A stretch of DNA of 64,000 nucleotides. Source: Lachnospiraceae bacterium (GTDB lineage Bacteria > Bacillota > Clostridia > Lachnospirales > Lachnospiraceae). The stretch lies in the NCBI GenBank assembly GCA_015057275.1, contig SVEO01000004.1:62001-126000 (forward strand), written 5' to 3'. Shown here piece after piece: positions 26,958 through 38,124 of this stretch (the stretch's first letter is position 1; each line of letters starts with the position of its first letter). The position numbers were made by a program, and so were the translations under genes. A model generated the notes under the pieces. That model had not been told where the DNA came from. It was given only the letters and a program-made list of their open reading frames with translations, and did not search any database.

Positions 26958-27597
26958 CGTCCTCATCCTCCTCCATATTCAAATTAAGTTCTTCGAGTTC
27001 GTTCAGGACCTTATCTAATTCGTTGTCTAAATCGGAATCCAGTACTGCACCGTCATCATCCGGCAAATCGTCAGCTTCGCTCTGTAACTTACCCACAGTT
27101 TGCGATTCTTGTGTCTGCGACTCATTCTCCGCATATTCAGGTAACTTCGTCATAATCGGCACAGTCCAGTCATCCTTGCCTTCTTCCAGTTTTTTCTGCA
27201 TCGCTTCTTTATCTGCTTTATGAAGTTTCATAAGCTTCTTTAAATCCGCACTGTATCCATTCAGATGCACACGATTTTTCTTAAATCTTTTCCGATATAA
27301 AACACTTGCAATAAACAAAAATAATGCCAGCGATGCGCCATAGCTAATTACTATAATCGCCACTACTTTCGGCACATTCATCGTCGTTAAGCCGCTCAAA
27401 AAGCCCTCGAAATCTTTCAGCACATATAGTGCAATCACCAGCAAATATGCCAGCGTCGTCGTCACAAATGTGCCAACCATACGAAGTCCCACATAATCGT
27501 TCTGATAATATTTACTTAACGGAATCTCTTTCTTGCCCTCATTTTTTTCATAAATGGCAAGCTTTGTCATAAGAATGACTTTTTCTTCGTTTAACAT
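26935..27597 (-). CDS. two-helix membrane protein with acidic tail, unknown function
   Basis: 220 residues. Two helices (VGTFVTTTLAYLLVIALYVL, VVAIIVISYGASLALFLFIASVLY) are followed by a basic stretch (RKRFKKNRVHLNGYSADLKKLMKLHK). A strongly acidic tail then follows (about 165-215) with runs of Asp/Glu that shares bases with the next gene. The overlap with the following membrane protein gene implies translational coupling and perhaps a complex. No family was recognised. Confidence 0.6.
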   Translation of the reverse strand: MLNEEKVILMTKLAIYEKNEGKKEIPLSKYYQNDYVGLRMVGTFVTTTLAYLLVIALYVLKDFEGFLSGLTTMNVPKVVAIIVISYGASLALFLFIASVLYRKRFKKNRVHLNGYSADLKKLMKLHKADKEAMQKKLEEGKDDWTVPIMTKLPEYAENESQTQESQTVGKLQSEADDLPDDDGAVLDSDLDNELDKVLNELEELNLNMEEDEDDDFTFSL

Positions 27598-27692
27598 AAA
27601 TGCCTCACTGCTCTATAAAATGGTGTTGACTAAAATCCTTGTCGTATCTAATCATTATAACAATGATATATCATAAATGCAAGGGAATAACC

Positions 27693-28121
27693 TTAATTCT
27701 CAGTCATTTTTTCTCGCTGAATTTCCAGTAAATCTGCCAGCGTAACTACATCAATGACACTTCGAATCGCTTCATCGAGTTTCTTCCATAATTCAAGTGT
27801 GACACACGCATCTTTGCGCTCACAATCGTTCACTTCAAACTCCAGGCAGCTAACCGGCGCCATACTGCCCTCGGTGGTGCGCAAAATCATACCGACTGTG
27901 TATTCTTCCGGCTTTTTGGTTAAAAGATAACCTCCCTGCGGTCCGCGCACGCTCTTCACGTAACCGGCCTTATGTAACGCTGAAATAATCTGTTCCAAAT
28001 ACTTGTTTGAAATTGTCTGCCGGGCAGCAATCTCCTTAATCTGTACCGGTTCACCATTTAAGTTGCTCGCCAGGTCAATCATCAGTCGTAATGCATATCT
28101 TCCTTTTGTAGAAATTTTCAT
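27693..28121 (-). CDS. Rrf2-family transcriptional regulator, probable Fe-S type
   Basis: 142 residues. MKISTKGRYALRLMIDLA opens the winged helix; ISNKYLEQIISALHKAGYVKSVRGPQGGY is the recognition part of Rrf2/IscR proteins. Three cysteines in SCLEFEVNDCERKDAC lie in the loop that holds a 2Fe-2S cluster in IscR (spacing here 8 and 6), so redox or iron sensing is plausible. The frame begins at 28196, but the family start is ATG 28121 with a GGGGGA site 7 bases upstream. It has no sulfur or cluster-assembly genes as direct neighbours; cysK is 4 kb away. Confidence 0.85.
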   Translation of the reverse strand: MKISTKGRYALRLMIDLASNLNGEPVQIKEIAARQTISNKYLEQIISALHKAGYVKSVRGPQGGYLLTKKPEEYTVGMILRTTEGSMAPVSCLEFEVNDCERKDACVTLELWKKLDEAIRSVIDVVTLADLLEIQREKMTEN

Positions 28122-28260
28122 AAATATCCCCCGTAACGGTTCTTTTTTACATATTCCAAGCATTCCGCTCGGAATATTATGATACTCATATATCATACCA
28201 CATTTGCAAAAAACTAGTCAACCGCTACGGGGGAATCCGTACGAAACTTTCTATGAAATT

Positions 28261-29844
<1,584 letters not shown>

Positions 29845-29867
29845 TCACAACTTGGCGACTGTTATTT

Positions 29868-29902
29868 TAAAAAAAGCCATGCAGTTTTAGCTGCATGGCT
29901 TT
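29868..29902 (-). terminator. terminator of pckA
   Basis: A 12-bp perfect stem AAAGCCATGCAG / CTGCATGGCTTT with a 6-nt loop. On the minus strand seven T residues follow. Confidence 0.85.
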
Positions 29903-29922
29903 AAAATCATATTGTTTTTTTA

Positions 29923-31530
29923 TTATAACTGAGGACCAGCAGAAACTAATGCCTTACCAGCTTCGTTACCTTCGTACTTCGCAAAGTTCTTTGTGAATCT
30001 CTGAGCAAGATCCTTAGCCTTAACTTCCCATTCAGAAGCATCAGCGTATGTGTTGCGAGGATCAAGGATGTTTGTATCAACACCCGGAAGCTCTGTAGGT
30101 ACTTCGAAGTTGAAGTATGGAATCTTCTTTGTTTCAGCCTTCAAGATGTCGCCGTTAAGGATGGCATCGATGATACCACGTGTATCCTTAATGGAAATTC
30201 TCTTGCCTGTGCCGTTCCAACCTGTGTTTACAAGGTAAGCCTTTGCGCCGCTTACTTCCATCTTCTTAACGAGTTCTTCCGCGTACTTTGTCGGATGAAG
30301 CTCAAGGAATGCCTGTCCGAAGCAAGCAGAGAATGTTGGTGTAGGTTCTGTGATACCACGCTCTGTACCGGCAAGCTTAGCTGTGAAACCGGAGAGGAAG
30401 TAGTACTGTGTCTGTTCCGGAGTCAGAACAGATACCGGAGGAAGTACACCGAAAGCGTCTGCAGAAAGGAAGATTACGTTCTTAGCTGCAGGAGCTGTGG
30501 ATACCGGGCGAACGATGTTCTCGATGTGGTCAATTGGGTAGGACACACGAGTATTTTCTGTTACGCTCTTGTCGTCGAAGTCGATCTTACCTTCCGCATC
30601 AAGTGTTACGTTCTCAAGGAGAGCGTTGCGCTTAATTGCATTGTAGATGTCCGGTTCAGATTCCTTATCAAGGTTGATAACCTTCGCATAGCAACCACCT
30701 TCGAAGTTGAATACGCCGTTATCATCCCAACCGTGCTCGTCATCACCGATGAGGAGACGCTTAGGGTCTGTGGAAAGTGTTGTCTTACCTGTGCCGGAAA
30801 GACCGAAGAAGATAGCGGTGTTTTCACCGTTCATATCTGTGTTAGCGGAGCAGTGCATGGATGCGATGCCCTTTAATGGAAGGTAGTAGTTCATCATGGA
30901 GAACATACCCTTCTTCATTTCGCCGCCGTACCATGTGTTAACGATAACCTGCTCACGGCTTGTGATATTGAATACGACTGCTGTTTCAGAGTTAAGACCT
31001 AATTCCTTGTAGTTCTCAACCTTAGCCTTGGAAGCATTGTAAACAACGAAGTCAGGTTCAAAATCCTTAAGTTCTTCTTCTGTTGGCTGGATGAACATAT
31101 TCTTTACGAAATGTGCCTGCCAAGCTACTTCCATAATGAAACGGATTGCCATACGGGTATCCTTGTTTGCACCACAGAATGCGTCTACTACGAAAAGTCT
31201 CTTATTGGAGAGTTCCTTAATAGCAATATCCTTTACTGCATCCCAGCATTCCTGAGTTGCAGGATGGTTATCATTCTTGTATTCATCAGAAGTCCACCAT
31301 ACAGTGTCCTTAGAGTTTTCATCCATAACAATGAACTTATCCTTAGGGGAACGTCCGGTATAAACACCCGTCATAACGTTAACAGCGCCAAGTTCACTTT
31401 CCTGACCCTTTTCAAAACCTTCAAGTCCTGGCTTTGTTTCTTCTTCAAATAAAAGTTCATAAGAAGGATTGTAAACAATCTCAGTAGTTCCGGTAATACC
31501 GTACTTGCTTAAATCAATTTTTGCCATCAT
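29923..31530 (-). CDS. pckA: phosphoenolpyruvate carboxykinase (ATP)
   Basis: 535 residues, typical of the ATP type. Motifs in order: [39 protein letters not shown] (metal and substrate loop), [13 protein letters not shown] (kinase-1a P-loop), [24 protein letters not shown] (kinase-2) and VNTGWNGTG-(K)-RISIKDTR. It interconverts oxaloacetate and PEP with ATP/ADP. In anaerobic gut Firmicutes it often runs toward oxaloacetate with ATP gain. The first codon is ATGATG with GAAAGAGG upstream. It has its own promoter and a long leader of about 105 nt. Confidence 0.97.
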   Translation of the reverse strand: MMAKIDLSKYGITGTTEIVYNPSYELLFEEETKPGLEGFEKGQESELGAVNVMTGVYTGRSPKDKFIVMDENSKDTVWWTSDEYKNDNHPATQECWDAVKDIAIKELSNKRLFVVDAFCGANKDTRMAIRFIMEVAWQAHFVKNMFIQPTEEELKDFEPDFVVYNASKAKVENYKELGLNSETAVVFNITSREQVIVNTWYGGEMKKGMFSMMNYYLPLKGIASMHCSANTDMNGENTAIFFGLSGTGKTTLSTDPKRLLIGDDEHGWDDNGVFNFEGGCYAKVINLDKESEPDIYNAIKRNALLENVTLDAEGKIDFDDKSVTENTRVSYPIDHIENIVRPVSTAPAAKNVIFLSADAFGVLPPVSVLTPEQTQYYFLSGFTAKLAGTERGITEPTPTFSACFGQAFLELHPTKYAEELVKKMEVSGAKAYLVNTGWNGTGKRISIKDTRGIIDAILNGDILKAETKKIPYFNFEVPTELPGVDTNILDPRNTYADASEWEVKAKDLAQRFTKNFAKYEGNEAGKALVSAGPQL

Positions 31531-31641
31531 TCATTACCTCTTTCCTTAATGGTTATAATTGTTAAGTTAGGAATATAAAACCGAACGAACGCAACAACTA
31601 ACGTCTCGTTACAGATAGGACATTCTAACTTCTAATACCAT

Positions 31642-31669
31642 ATTATACATAATTCGTCCATAAAATCAA
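31642..31669 (-). promoter_or_regulatory. promoter of pckA
   Basis: On the minus strand TTGATT, 16 bases, TATAAT. It lies about 110 bases before the pckA start. Confidence 0.55.
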
Positions 31670-31705
31670 CCAGAATATCTTAATTTTTTTGTAAAAACTG
31701 GTTTT

Positions 31706-32638
31706 CTACTCTGCAAATAACTCGGTGGATAAATATCGGTCGCCAGTGTCCGGCAACAGAACAACGATATTTTTTCCAGCATTTTCCGGGCGTTTTGCCA
31801 GCATTTCTGCCGCATATAATGCTGCACCGGCGGAAATACCGACCAAGATGCCTTCTGCCTTGGCAAACTCACGTCCTGCTACGAAGGCTGCTTCGTTCTC
31901 TACCGGAACGACTTCGTCATAAACCTCAATATCCAGTGTATCAGGAATGAAGCCCGCACCGATACCCTGTAATTTATGCGGACAAGCAGTGCCTTTCGAA
32001 AGTACCGGAGAATCTGCCGGCTCTACCGCAACTACTTTAACATTTGCTTTTTTTGACTTTAAATAGCCACCAACTCCGCTAATCGTACCACCTGTGCCGA
32101 CACCTGCCACAAAGATATCCACTTTGCCGTCTGTGTCTTCCCAAATTTCCGGACCTGTGGTTGCCATGTGTGCTGCCGGATTAGATGGGTTCACAAACTG
32201 TCCCGGAATAAAGGCGTTCGGGATTTCTTTTGCCAATTCTTCTGCTTTTGCGATGGCCCCCTTCATGCCTTTTGCTCCCTCAGTCAGTACGATTTTCGCC
32301 CCGTAAGCCTTTAATAAATTGCGACGCTCCACGCTCATCGTTTCCGGCATAGTGAGAATGATTTCATAACCGCGTGCCGCGGCAATTGCCGCCAGCCCGA
32401 TGCCGGTGTTGCCGCTTGTCGGTTCTATGATGACAGAACCTGCCTTTAACAAGCCCTTCTCTTCTGCGTCCTTAATCATTGCATAAGCTACACGGTCTTT
32501 CACACTGCCTGCCGGATTGAAATATTCAAGTTTAGCAATCAGTTTTGCCGGAATACCTCTTTTTGCTGCATAATTTTTTGCCTCCAAAAGTGGTGTTCTG
32601 CCGATTAATTCTGTTACGCTTTCGTAGATTTTTTTCAT
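31706..32638 (-). CDS. cysK: cysteine synthase (O-acetylserine sulfhydrylase)
   Basis: 310 residues. The PLP lysine is in [14 protein letters not shown], the substrate loop is [12 protein letters not shown], the PLP phosphate loop is [13 protein letters not shown], and the C-terminus is GISAGAAL. It makes cysteine from O-acetylserine and sulfide. AAGGAGC lies 7 bases before the ATG at 32638. It is the last gene of the ECF-HAD-egsA-cysK operon, 14 bases after egsA, a setting with no obvious metabolic link. Confidence 0.94.
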   Translation of the reverse strand: MKKIYESVTELIGRTPLLEAKNYAAKRGIPAKLIAKLEYFNPAGSVKDRVAYAMIKDAEEKGLLKAGSVIIEPTSGNTGIGLAAIAAARGYEIILTMPETMSVERRNLLKAYGAKIVLTEGAKGMKGAIAKAEELAKEIPNAFIPGQFVNPSNPAAHMATTGPEIWEDTDGKVDIFVAGVGTGGTISGVGGYLKSKKANVKVVAVEPADSPVLSKGTACPHKLQGIGAGFIPDTLDIEVYDEVVPVENEAAFVAGREFAKAEGILVGISAGAALYAAEMLAKRPENAGKNIVVLLPDTGDRYLSTELFAE

Positions 32639-32652
32639 ACTTTTTGCTCCTT

Positions 32653-33918
32653 TTACTCTAAGCTTCCAGGAAATTTCAAATTTTTCGCAAGTCGCAGCAA
32701 TGTGAGACGTCTGCGTACATACGGACAAAGCTTTAATGTTACATTCTTTAATTCCGACGGAATCTGCAAGTCACTCATTGTCGTTACACAGCCTGCATTG
32801 GCCAGTAGTTTCTGCATTTCCGCACTGCCCGGCAACCTTTCAAGTTCCTCCGCTATCTGCGGTAATTTTACCTGTAAATTTGCCAAATCAAGACCTGCCA
32901 TCACGTTCGGATTGTTCTCATCAAGTGCTTCCTGATACTTGCCTTTGGCACCAAATGTCTGCTGTAAAAGCTCCGTTTCGTATGCACGGCCGTCTACAAC
33001 TTCGCATGTGCCTTTCTTAATCGCTTCGCGGATTTTCTCGTAATATTCCAAACAAAGAATCAGTCCGACAGACACTTTTTCACCGTGAAGCGCATCAATG
33101 TAATCGTTGATGATTTCCATTTCCCACAAATGTGATACGTGGTGCTCCGCACCGGAAGCCGGACGCGAATTTCCAATCATCTGCATCGCCAGTCCCGATA
33201 ATATGAGTGCATACATTAATTTTTCCATGCACGCTGAGTTCCCTCCGCGAATTTCTGTAAGCACGCTTTCCACTTCTCGTACTGCCTCAAATTCCAGTTT
33301 ATACACTTCCTCACACAAATATTCATTGGTTACAATATGACACACGCGCCAATCTAAAAGCGCAGTGTATTTTCCCATCAAATCTGAAATACCGGATGCC
33401 GTCAGGCGAAAAGGTGCCTTTGCAAAAATATCGGTGTCCGCCAACACATAGAGCGGAGCTACCGCAGTCAACGTTTTTTTCATGCCATGCCACGTCATCG
33501 CCGCCACCGAAGAAACAAACCCGTCCACGCTAGCCGCTGTCGGTACGGAAATAAAATTGATACCTCGCGTATATGCAACATAACGTGTCAGATCATGAAT
33601 CGTGCCGGCACCGACTGCAATTAGAATGTCAGCCTCTTTCGTTAATTGTTTCTGCACAATTTCCACATAAATATCGTTGGCGTGAATGTCATCCCCCTCT
33701 ACTTCCAACACTTCGATTTTCTCAAAATATTGCGCCATGCTCACACTCGCCGCCGCTTTCGTGCGCGCGTCACATAGAATGACCGGATGCGCATAATCGG
33801 CAATCAGCTCCGACAAATATTTAACCGCACCACTCTCAATATAAACACCCTTTACCGTGATATCATGCGTATGTCTGCAACTGCACGGCTTTTTTAATCT
33901 TTCCAAATCTACTTTCAT
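32653..33918 (-). CDS. egsA: sn-glycerol-1-phosphate dehydrogenase (AraM/EgsA)
   Basis: 421 residues of the iron-alcohol dehydrogenase superfamily. Nucleotide-binding [13 protein letters not shown] and [18 protein letters not shown] mark AraM/EgsA. Metal ligands are likely Asp in [10 protein letters not shown] and His in GAEHHVSH and LHGEKVSVG. The enzyme reduces dihydroxyacetone phosphate to sn-glycerol-1-phosphate, the archaeal-type glycerol stereoisomer, used in Bacillus for heptaprenylglyceryl phosphate. No prenyltransferase (PcrB-like) gene is in the window. It lies 36 bases after the HAD gene and 14 before cysK. Confidence 0.88.
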   Translation of the reverse strand: MKVDLERLKKPCSCRHTHDITVKGVYIESGAVKYLSELIADYAHPVILCDARTKAAASVSMAQYFEKIEVLEVEGDDIHANDIYVEIVQKQLTKEADILIAVGAGTIHDLTRYVAYTRGINFISVPTAASVDGFVSSVAAMTWHGMKKTLTAVAPLYVLADTDIFAKAPFRLTASGISDLMGKYTALLDWRVCHIVTNEYLCEEVYKLEFEAVREVESVLTEIRGGNSACMEKLMYALILSGLAMQMIGNSRPASGAEHHVSHLWEMEIINDYIDALHGEKVSVGLILCLEYYEKIREAIKKGTCEVVDGRAYETELLQQTFGAKGKYQEALDENNPNVMAGLDLANLQVKLPQIAEELERLPGSAEMQKLLANAGCVTTMSDLQIPSELKNVTLKLCPYVRRRLTLLRLAKNLKFPGSLE

Positions 33919-33954
33919 AACGTAATCTCCATCCCGAAGTTTTTATTTTTCTCG

Positions 33955-34596
33955 CTATTTTGTAATAAGTTGCAGCAATTCATCAAACTGCTGAATCACA
34001 TAATCCGCACGTCCCGGTTTGCCAAAGCCGTAAGATGCGTAAATAAATGGCATGCCGGCTGCTTCTGCTGCCGTGCGGTCGCCTTCGGTATCGCCCACGT
34101 AAATTGGCGTCACATAATGATTCCTTTCCACTACAAGCTGAATATTTTCTCCCTTGCTTTTGCCGGTGTTACCGTAACATTCGAAATCTGTCACATACGG
34201 CGCCAGGCCGGTCTTTTCCAAAAAGAGCTCAATGTAGCCCGACTGACAATTGCTGACAATACATACCGGCAAGTGCTCCGACAGTTTTATAATTGTCTCT
34301 TTCACACCCGGATAACAGATGTTGCATTCATCCTCCTCGAGCGCCTGATGTTCATATTCGCAACAAACATCTAAGATTTCATATCGCTTCTTTTCCTCAA
34401 TATGCGGTAGCATCAAATCCGCAATCAATTTCATCGTGCGACCGAATAACTGCTTCAACATATCCGCCGTCACCGTCATGTTACAGCCATTTTCCTGTAC
34501 CGCACGCGTCCACGCCTTCGCAACGATTGGCGTTGAATCCCACAAGGTACCGTCCACGTCTAAAATCACTGCATCCACATTTTTAAATTTATCCAT
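33955..34596 (-). CDS. HAD-superfamily phosphatase (phosphoglycolate phosphatase-like)
   Basis: 213 residues. HAD motif I is VILDVDGTLWDS, motif II is VCIVSNCQSGY, motif III Lys is in GNTGKSKGENI and motif IV is YVGDTEGDRTAAEAAGM. A helical C1 cap lies between motif I and motif II (about 20-90), as in phosphoglycolate phosphatases and beta-phosphoglucomutases. The exact substrate is unclear. Its place directly before egsA leaves a glycerol-phosphate or vitamin phosphate possible (inference). GGAGG lies 5 bases before the ATG at 34596. Confidence 0.85.
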   Translation of the reverse strand: MDKFKNVDAVILDVDGTLWDSTPIVAKAWTRAVQENGCNMTVTADMLKQLFGRTMKLIADLMLPHIEEKKRYEILDVCCEYEHQALEEDECNICYPGVKETIIKLSEHLPVCIVSNCQSGYIELFLEKTGLAPYVTDFECYGNTGKSKGENIQLVVERNHYVTPIYVGDTEGDRTAAEAAGMPFIYASYGFGKPGRADYVIQQFDELLQLITK

Positions 34597-34634
34597 TTCA
34601 TCCTCCATTTTGAAGCGTTTACGCCATCGTCTAT

Positions 34635-35345
34635 TTATTTAACGCCTGCAAACAGGCCGTATTTTTTCTTCATTCTTTGTAAAATATCACCGATTGGCTT
34701 CGCCAAAATCAGCAAAAAGAGTACATTGGAAAGCGCATATTCGATAGTAAACGGCAGCGCCGAAATGCAGGCCGCCACAAACCTTGAAAGTCGGAACGTA
34801 CCGTCAATCCACATTGCCGTATTGATGTCAACAATAACAGAAAAAAGCACGCCGGCAATTGCTCCGTACAATAAGAGACATGCTTTATGGCGCCGCAGAA
34901 GTCCTGTGAGAACACCTGCCAGAAAACCGACAAATCCCCAGGCAAACATCTGAAACGGTGTCCATGGTCCCTGCCCAAAATAGAAATTTGACACAACCGC
35001 CGCCAGCGAACCAACCACAAAGCCAGCCTCTTTACCGAAGTAAATCGCCACCAGAATTACCATCGCCGTCACCGGCTTAAAGCCCGGAATCAAAGCGAAT
35101 AGGAAACGGCCGGCCACCGCGACTGCTACCAATACTGCCAGTACAATCAGCTCATTGGCCGATGTGTCTTTTTGTTCAAATAAATACAAAAAAGGTACAC
35201 ATGAAAGTATCGCAATGCACAGGGAAGTCCACGTATAAAACTTTCCTTCAAACAACACCATGCCGCCGAGGACAATACACGGAATAAGCACTGCTATCAC
35301 CAACAGCGTTAGACTGTTTTTCATTTTATGTGACATTTGCTTCAT
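34635..35345 (-). CDS. ECF transporter substrate-binding (S) component
   Basis: 236 residues with six hydrophobic segments. Features of S components are seen: VAVAVAGRFLFALIPGFKPVTAMVILVA (helix 1 with the Ala-x3-Ala-type face that contacts EcfT) and GQGPWTPFQMFAWGFVGFLAGVL. The start codon is 1 base after the fused ATPase stop, with GGAGG inside that gene's end, so the two are coupled. The ligand cannot be read. The nearby MocR and pdxY favour vitamin B6, while the GPWTP-QM-AWG region resembles S components assigned to cobalamin; neither is proven. Confidence 0.82.
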   Translation of the reverse strand: MKQMSHKMKNSLTLLVIAVLIPCIVLGGMVLFEGKFYTWTSLCIAILSCVPFLYLFEQKDTSANELIVLAVLVAVAVAGRFLFALIPGFKPVTAMVILVAIYFGKEAGFVVGSLAAVVSNFYFGQGPWTPFQMFAWGFVGFLAGVLTGLLRRHKACLLLYGAIAGVLFSVIVDINTAMWIDGTFRLSRFVAACISALPFTIEYALSNVLFLLILAKPIGDILQRMKKKYGLFAGVK

Positions 35346-35346
35346 G

Positions 35347-37026
35347 CTATTTTTCCTCCACTGTCGGCATATTTTTCCGACACAATTCGACAACATCCTC
35401 ACACGTCACTGCATTATGATACCTGCCCCTGGCGATACGGTTTGCCGCGGTCGTGTAGAAATTGTTGCCAGAGAAAAAGGCTGTCGGTGTGTCTACAGAT
35501 ATCACTTCTCCGTCAAAAAACAATGCACAGCGGTCGGCATTTGCAGCTGCAAATTCTACATCATGTGTGACAATAAGAACGGTAAGTCCGTCCGCTTTTA
35601 ACCGCTTTAAAATGTCGGCCAGCAACTGCTTTGTATGCGCATCAATGCCCTTCGTCGGCTCGTCCAACAATAAGATGCGCGGTTTTGTCAGCAGGATTTT
35701 CGCAACCGCTGCCTTTTGCTGTTCGCCGCCGCTTAGGTCATACGGATGTCTTTCCAGCAAATTCGTAATATCAAGTTTTCCTGCGATTTCGGTTATCATC
35801 ATTTCGCGTTCTTCTTTTTTATATCCCATGGCCGTACAAATTTCTGCAAAATCCTCGCGTACCGTCTGTTGTAAAAATACGGTCTGCGGATTTTGCGGCA
35901 ACATGGCTAGATGATGACGATACAATTCGTTGTTTTTAAAAGCGGCGATTTTCCTGCCGTCAACGAGTACATCGCCGCGGTAAGCTTTCAACAGCCCCGC
36001 CGCCACACCGAGGGCAGTTGTTTTTCCGGTGCCGTTGCCACCGAGAATGCAGAAAATTTCTTGCTCATATACTTTTAACGATATACCACGCAGCACGTCC
36101 GGCAAATCTCTTTCATAGCGGAACCACACATTTTTCAGTTCTAATGCCAACGCGTCCTTGTGCTCATATGGCGGAATTTCCAGTCGGTCAATACTGTTGT
36201 CATACTGTTTCGTAATGTATTCGCGTCCTTCTTTGACCGTCAGCGGGCAATCTCCTTCGCCGCTCAGCGCCTCAAAAATGCGCATCGCACTCGGCAATCC
36301 CGCCATCATCTCATGCATATGTGTGCGCAGATATTCTCCCATTTTTTTCGGATGCTCATAAAATAATAAGTTACCATCCTCCAACAACATCACCTTATCT
36401 GCTACCGGAAACACTTCTTCCAATCGGTGTTCGACCAAAATTACGGTTAATCCGAGTTCCTGATTCAGCTTTTGCAAGGTAGCGATAAAATCAGCTGCCG
36501 CGATTGGGTCTAGCTGCGCGGTCGGCTCATCCAGCAGCAACACTTTTGGCTGCATTATCATCACAGACGCCAGATTCAACATCTGTTTTTGTCCGCCGGA
36601 CAATTCATACGTGTTTTTGCGGAACCACTCTTGAATGCCGAAATAGCTCGCCATTTCCGCCACACGCCGGCGAATGACTTCCGTCGGCAGACCAAGATTT
36701 TCTAAACCAAATGCCAGTTCGTGCCACACTTTGTCTGTCACAATCTGATTTTCCGGATTTTGGAACACATAACCAATTCCCCCCGCCGTAATGTCAGCAT
36801 CAAGCGCAACAAGTTGATTCCCCATGTAACATATACTGCCTGTACATTCGCCAAAAGGTGTAAGTTCACGCTTCAGAAGCTTTAAAAGCGTCGTTTTTCC
36901 GCAGCCGGATTTTCCGCAAATGACAATAAAATCGCCGGAATTTACCGAGAAATTCACGCCATCCAGCGCACATTTTTCTGCATCAGGATAGCGGAAGCTT
37001 AAATTTTCGACCTGTAATATTTCCAT
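35347..37026 (-). CDS. ECF transporter fused double ATPase (EcfA-EcfA')
   Basis: 559 residues made of two ABC ATPase domains. First: Walker A GKSGCGKTT, signature LSGGQKQM, Walker B VLLLDEPTAQLD, His in LVEHRLEEV. Second: Walker A GGNGTGKTT, signature LSGGEQQKA, Walker B ILLLDEPTKGID, VTHDVEF. This fused layout is that of dedicated (group I) ECF modules. It energises vitamin uptake at the membrane with the T and S components. It overlaps ecfT by 28 bases. Confidence 0.92.
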   Translation of the reverse strand: MEILQVENLSFRYPDAEKCALDGVNFSVNSGDFIVICGKSGCGKTTLLKLLKRELTPFGECTGSICYMGNQLVALDADITAGGIGYVFQNPENQIVTDKVWHELAFGLENLGLPTEVIRRRVAEMASYFGIQEWFRKNTYELSGGQKQMLNLASVMIMQPKVLLLDEPTAQLDPIAAADFIATLQKLNQELGLTVILVEHRLEEVFPVADKVMLLEDGNLLFYEHPKKMGEYLRTHMHEMMAGLPSAMRIFEALSGEGDCPLTVKEGREYITKQYDNSIDRLEIPPYEHKDALALELKNVWFRYERDLPDVLRGISLKVYEQEIFCILGGNGTGKTTALGVAAGLLKAYRGDVLVDGRKIAAFKNNELYRHHLAMLPQNPQTVFLQQTVREDFAEICTAMGYKKEEREMMITEIAGKLDITNLLERHPYDLSGGEQQKAAVAKILLTKPRILLLDEPTKGIDAHTKQLLADILKRLKADGLTVLIVTHDVEFAAANADRCALFFDGEVISVDTPTAFFSGNNFYTTAANRIARGRYHNAVTCEDVVELCRKNMPTVEEK

Positions 37027-37880
37027 CGCAATTTCTCCTCCATCTCAATCAAAAACGGCAAGAAACATAGTATCAAAAATGCCACACAAGCGGTACCTGT
37101 AGAAGCATCCAATTGTATTTTTGAAAGGCGCGGATAATAAGCAAACACCTCTCCGAAAACAAATGTGCCGCTCAAAGTGCAGGCACTAAGAACCAAAATC
37201 AATGCTAGCATGACTGCATCCCGTTTTGCAAAACGAAACACCGCAAAGCTACTTCTTTTATGCACGCCATAGCCGCGCGCCCGCATCGATGTGCCTGTGT
37301 CCATCGCATTTTCTAACGACCACGAAAGCATCGTTTGAAACACATTTGAACCGCTTTTTATTTTGTCAACATAGCTGTCTTGTGAATACATTCCCATTGC
37401 CTTTTGGGTCTGCGAAATTTTTACAAACTGCCTCTGAAACAATGGAACAAAACGCAGTGCAGACGAAAGTAAGAGCGACAGCTTCGGCACCATTTCCCCA
37501 AACAAAAACAACATTTTATCGCTCGTCATAATTCGATTACAACATTTGAACCAATGCAACACGGATACGAACATCGCCCCCATTGCCACACCGTATAAAA
37601 ACGCTTCAAATGTTACTGGATTTCCCGACAAAAAGAATAGAACTGTTTCGCCATTATGCGAAAACAATGGATTCGTTAGCGCAATCAGGGCAAACAGCGG
37701 AATATAAAACAACATACTGTGCAAAAAGACGCGCGGCCGCTCCAATAGCGCACAAAAGCAGATTCCTCCGAGGAACGCTGCCGCCAGCAACAACGGGTGC
37801 GTGGTAAACATGGTAATGAGCAAAACCGATGCAAAATATATCAATAAAACAGACGGATGATAAGATGAAAATGCACGCAT
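36999..37880 (-). CDS. ECF transporter transmembrane (T) component
   Basis: 293 residues of the CbiQ/EcfT family. There are N-terminal helices (VLLIYFASVLLITMF, LLLAAAFLGGICFCALL), then the cytoplasmic coupling helices with the family motifs SWSLENAMDTGTSMRARGYG (A-R-G box) and a matching SALRFVPLFQRQF. It ties the ATPases to the S component. The frame extends to 37925, but GGGAG lies 6 bases before the ATG at 37880, where homologues start. It is the first gene of the six-gene operon and sits behind a leader of about 195 nt. Confidence 0.88.
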   Translation of the reverse strand: MRAFSSYHPSVLLIYFASVLLITMFTTHPLLLAAAFLGGICFCALLERPRVFLHSMLFYIPLFALIALTNPLFSHNGETVLFFLSGNPVTFEAFLYGVAMGAMFVSVLHWFKCCNRIMTSDKMLFLFGEMVPKLSLLLSSALRFVPLFQRQFVKISQTQKAMGMYSQDSYVDKIKSGSNVFQTMLSWSLENAMDTGTSMRARGYGVHKRSSFAVFRFAKRDAVMLALILVLSACTLSGTFVFGEVFAYYPRLSKIQLDASTGTACVAFLILCFLPFLIEMEEKLRWKYYRSKI

Positions 37881-37882
37881 CC

Positions 37883-37905
37883 CGGGCTCCCTTCTCATGT
37901 TTTTG
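37883..37905. repeat. 23-bp direct repeat, copy 1 (at the ecfT ribosome binding site)
   Basis: This segment is identical to 37997-38019. Copy 1 contains the ribosome binding site of ecfT, and copy 2 lies 114 bases further up the leader. Confidence 0.8.
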
Positions 37906-37996
37906 TAGCTCTCGTTACTTTTCATTTCCTATGATACTCGGATTTCTTCGCACTTCGTTCTCTCGAAATCCGTAAAACATTCGAATTCCGCCCTAT

Positions 37997-38019
37997 CGGG
38001 CTCCCTTCTCATGTTTTTG
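37997..38019. repeat. 23-bp direct repeat, copy 2 (in the ecf leader)
   Basis: Identical to 37883-37905, including the GAAGGGAG ribosome-binding-like core. No gene start follows this copy. Confidence 0.8.
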
Positions 38020-38020
38020 C

Positions 38021-38075
38021 GGGCATCAAGGTCCTGTTCTTCCATGCAAGCATGGGAAACAGGACTTTGATACCC
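38021..38075 (-). other. long hairpin at the 5' end of the ecf operon transcript
   Basis: GGGTATCAA-A-GTCCTGTTT pairs with GAACAGGAC-C-TTGATGCCC around a smaller CCATGC/GCATGG hairpin at the tip. It begins within about 3 nt of the predicted transcription start and has no T tract, so it is not a terminator. It may stabilise the RNA or form part of a ligand-sensing leader. I recognise no known riboswitch. Confidence 0.6.
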
Positions 38076-38082
38076 TTGTATC

Positions 38083-38111
38083 ATCATACTATTTTTCCGT
38101 AACGGTGTCAA
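38083..38111 (-). promoter_or_regulatory. sigma-A promoter of the ecf operon
   Basis: On the minus strand TTGACA, 17 bases, TATGAT. The -35 boxes of this promoter and of the divergent mocR promoter face each other with 13 bases between. Confidence 0.75.
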
Positions 38112-38124
38112 TTTGCAAAAATGC

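Noticed and set aside
30295-30876. A 193-codon plus-strand open frame
   Set aside because: It is a shadow of pckA on the opposite strand.
31642-31710. A terminator after cysK formed by AACCAG/CTGGTT
   Set aside because: A 6-bp stem with a long AT-rich loop that overlaps the pckA promoter. It is too weak to call.
37883-38111. A known riboswitch (cobalamin, TPP or similar) ahead of the ECF operon
   Set aside because: No cobalamin box, TPP core or other signature was found by eye. Only generic hairpins are seen.
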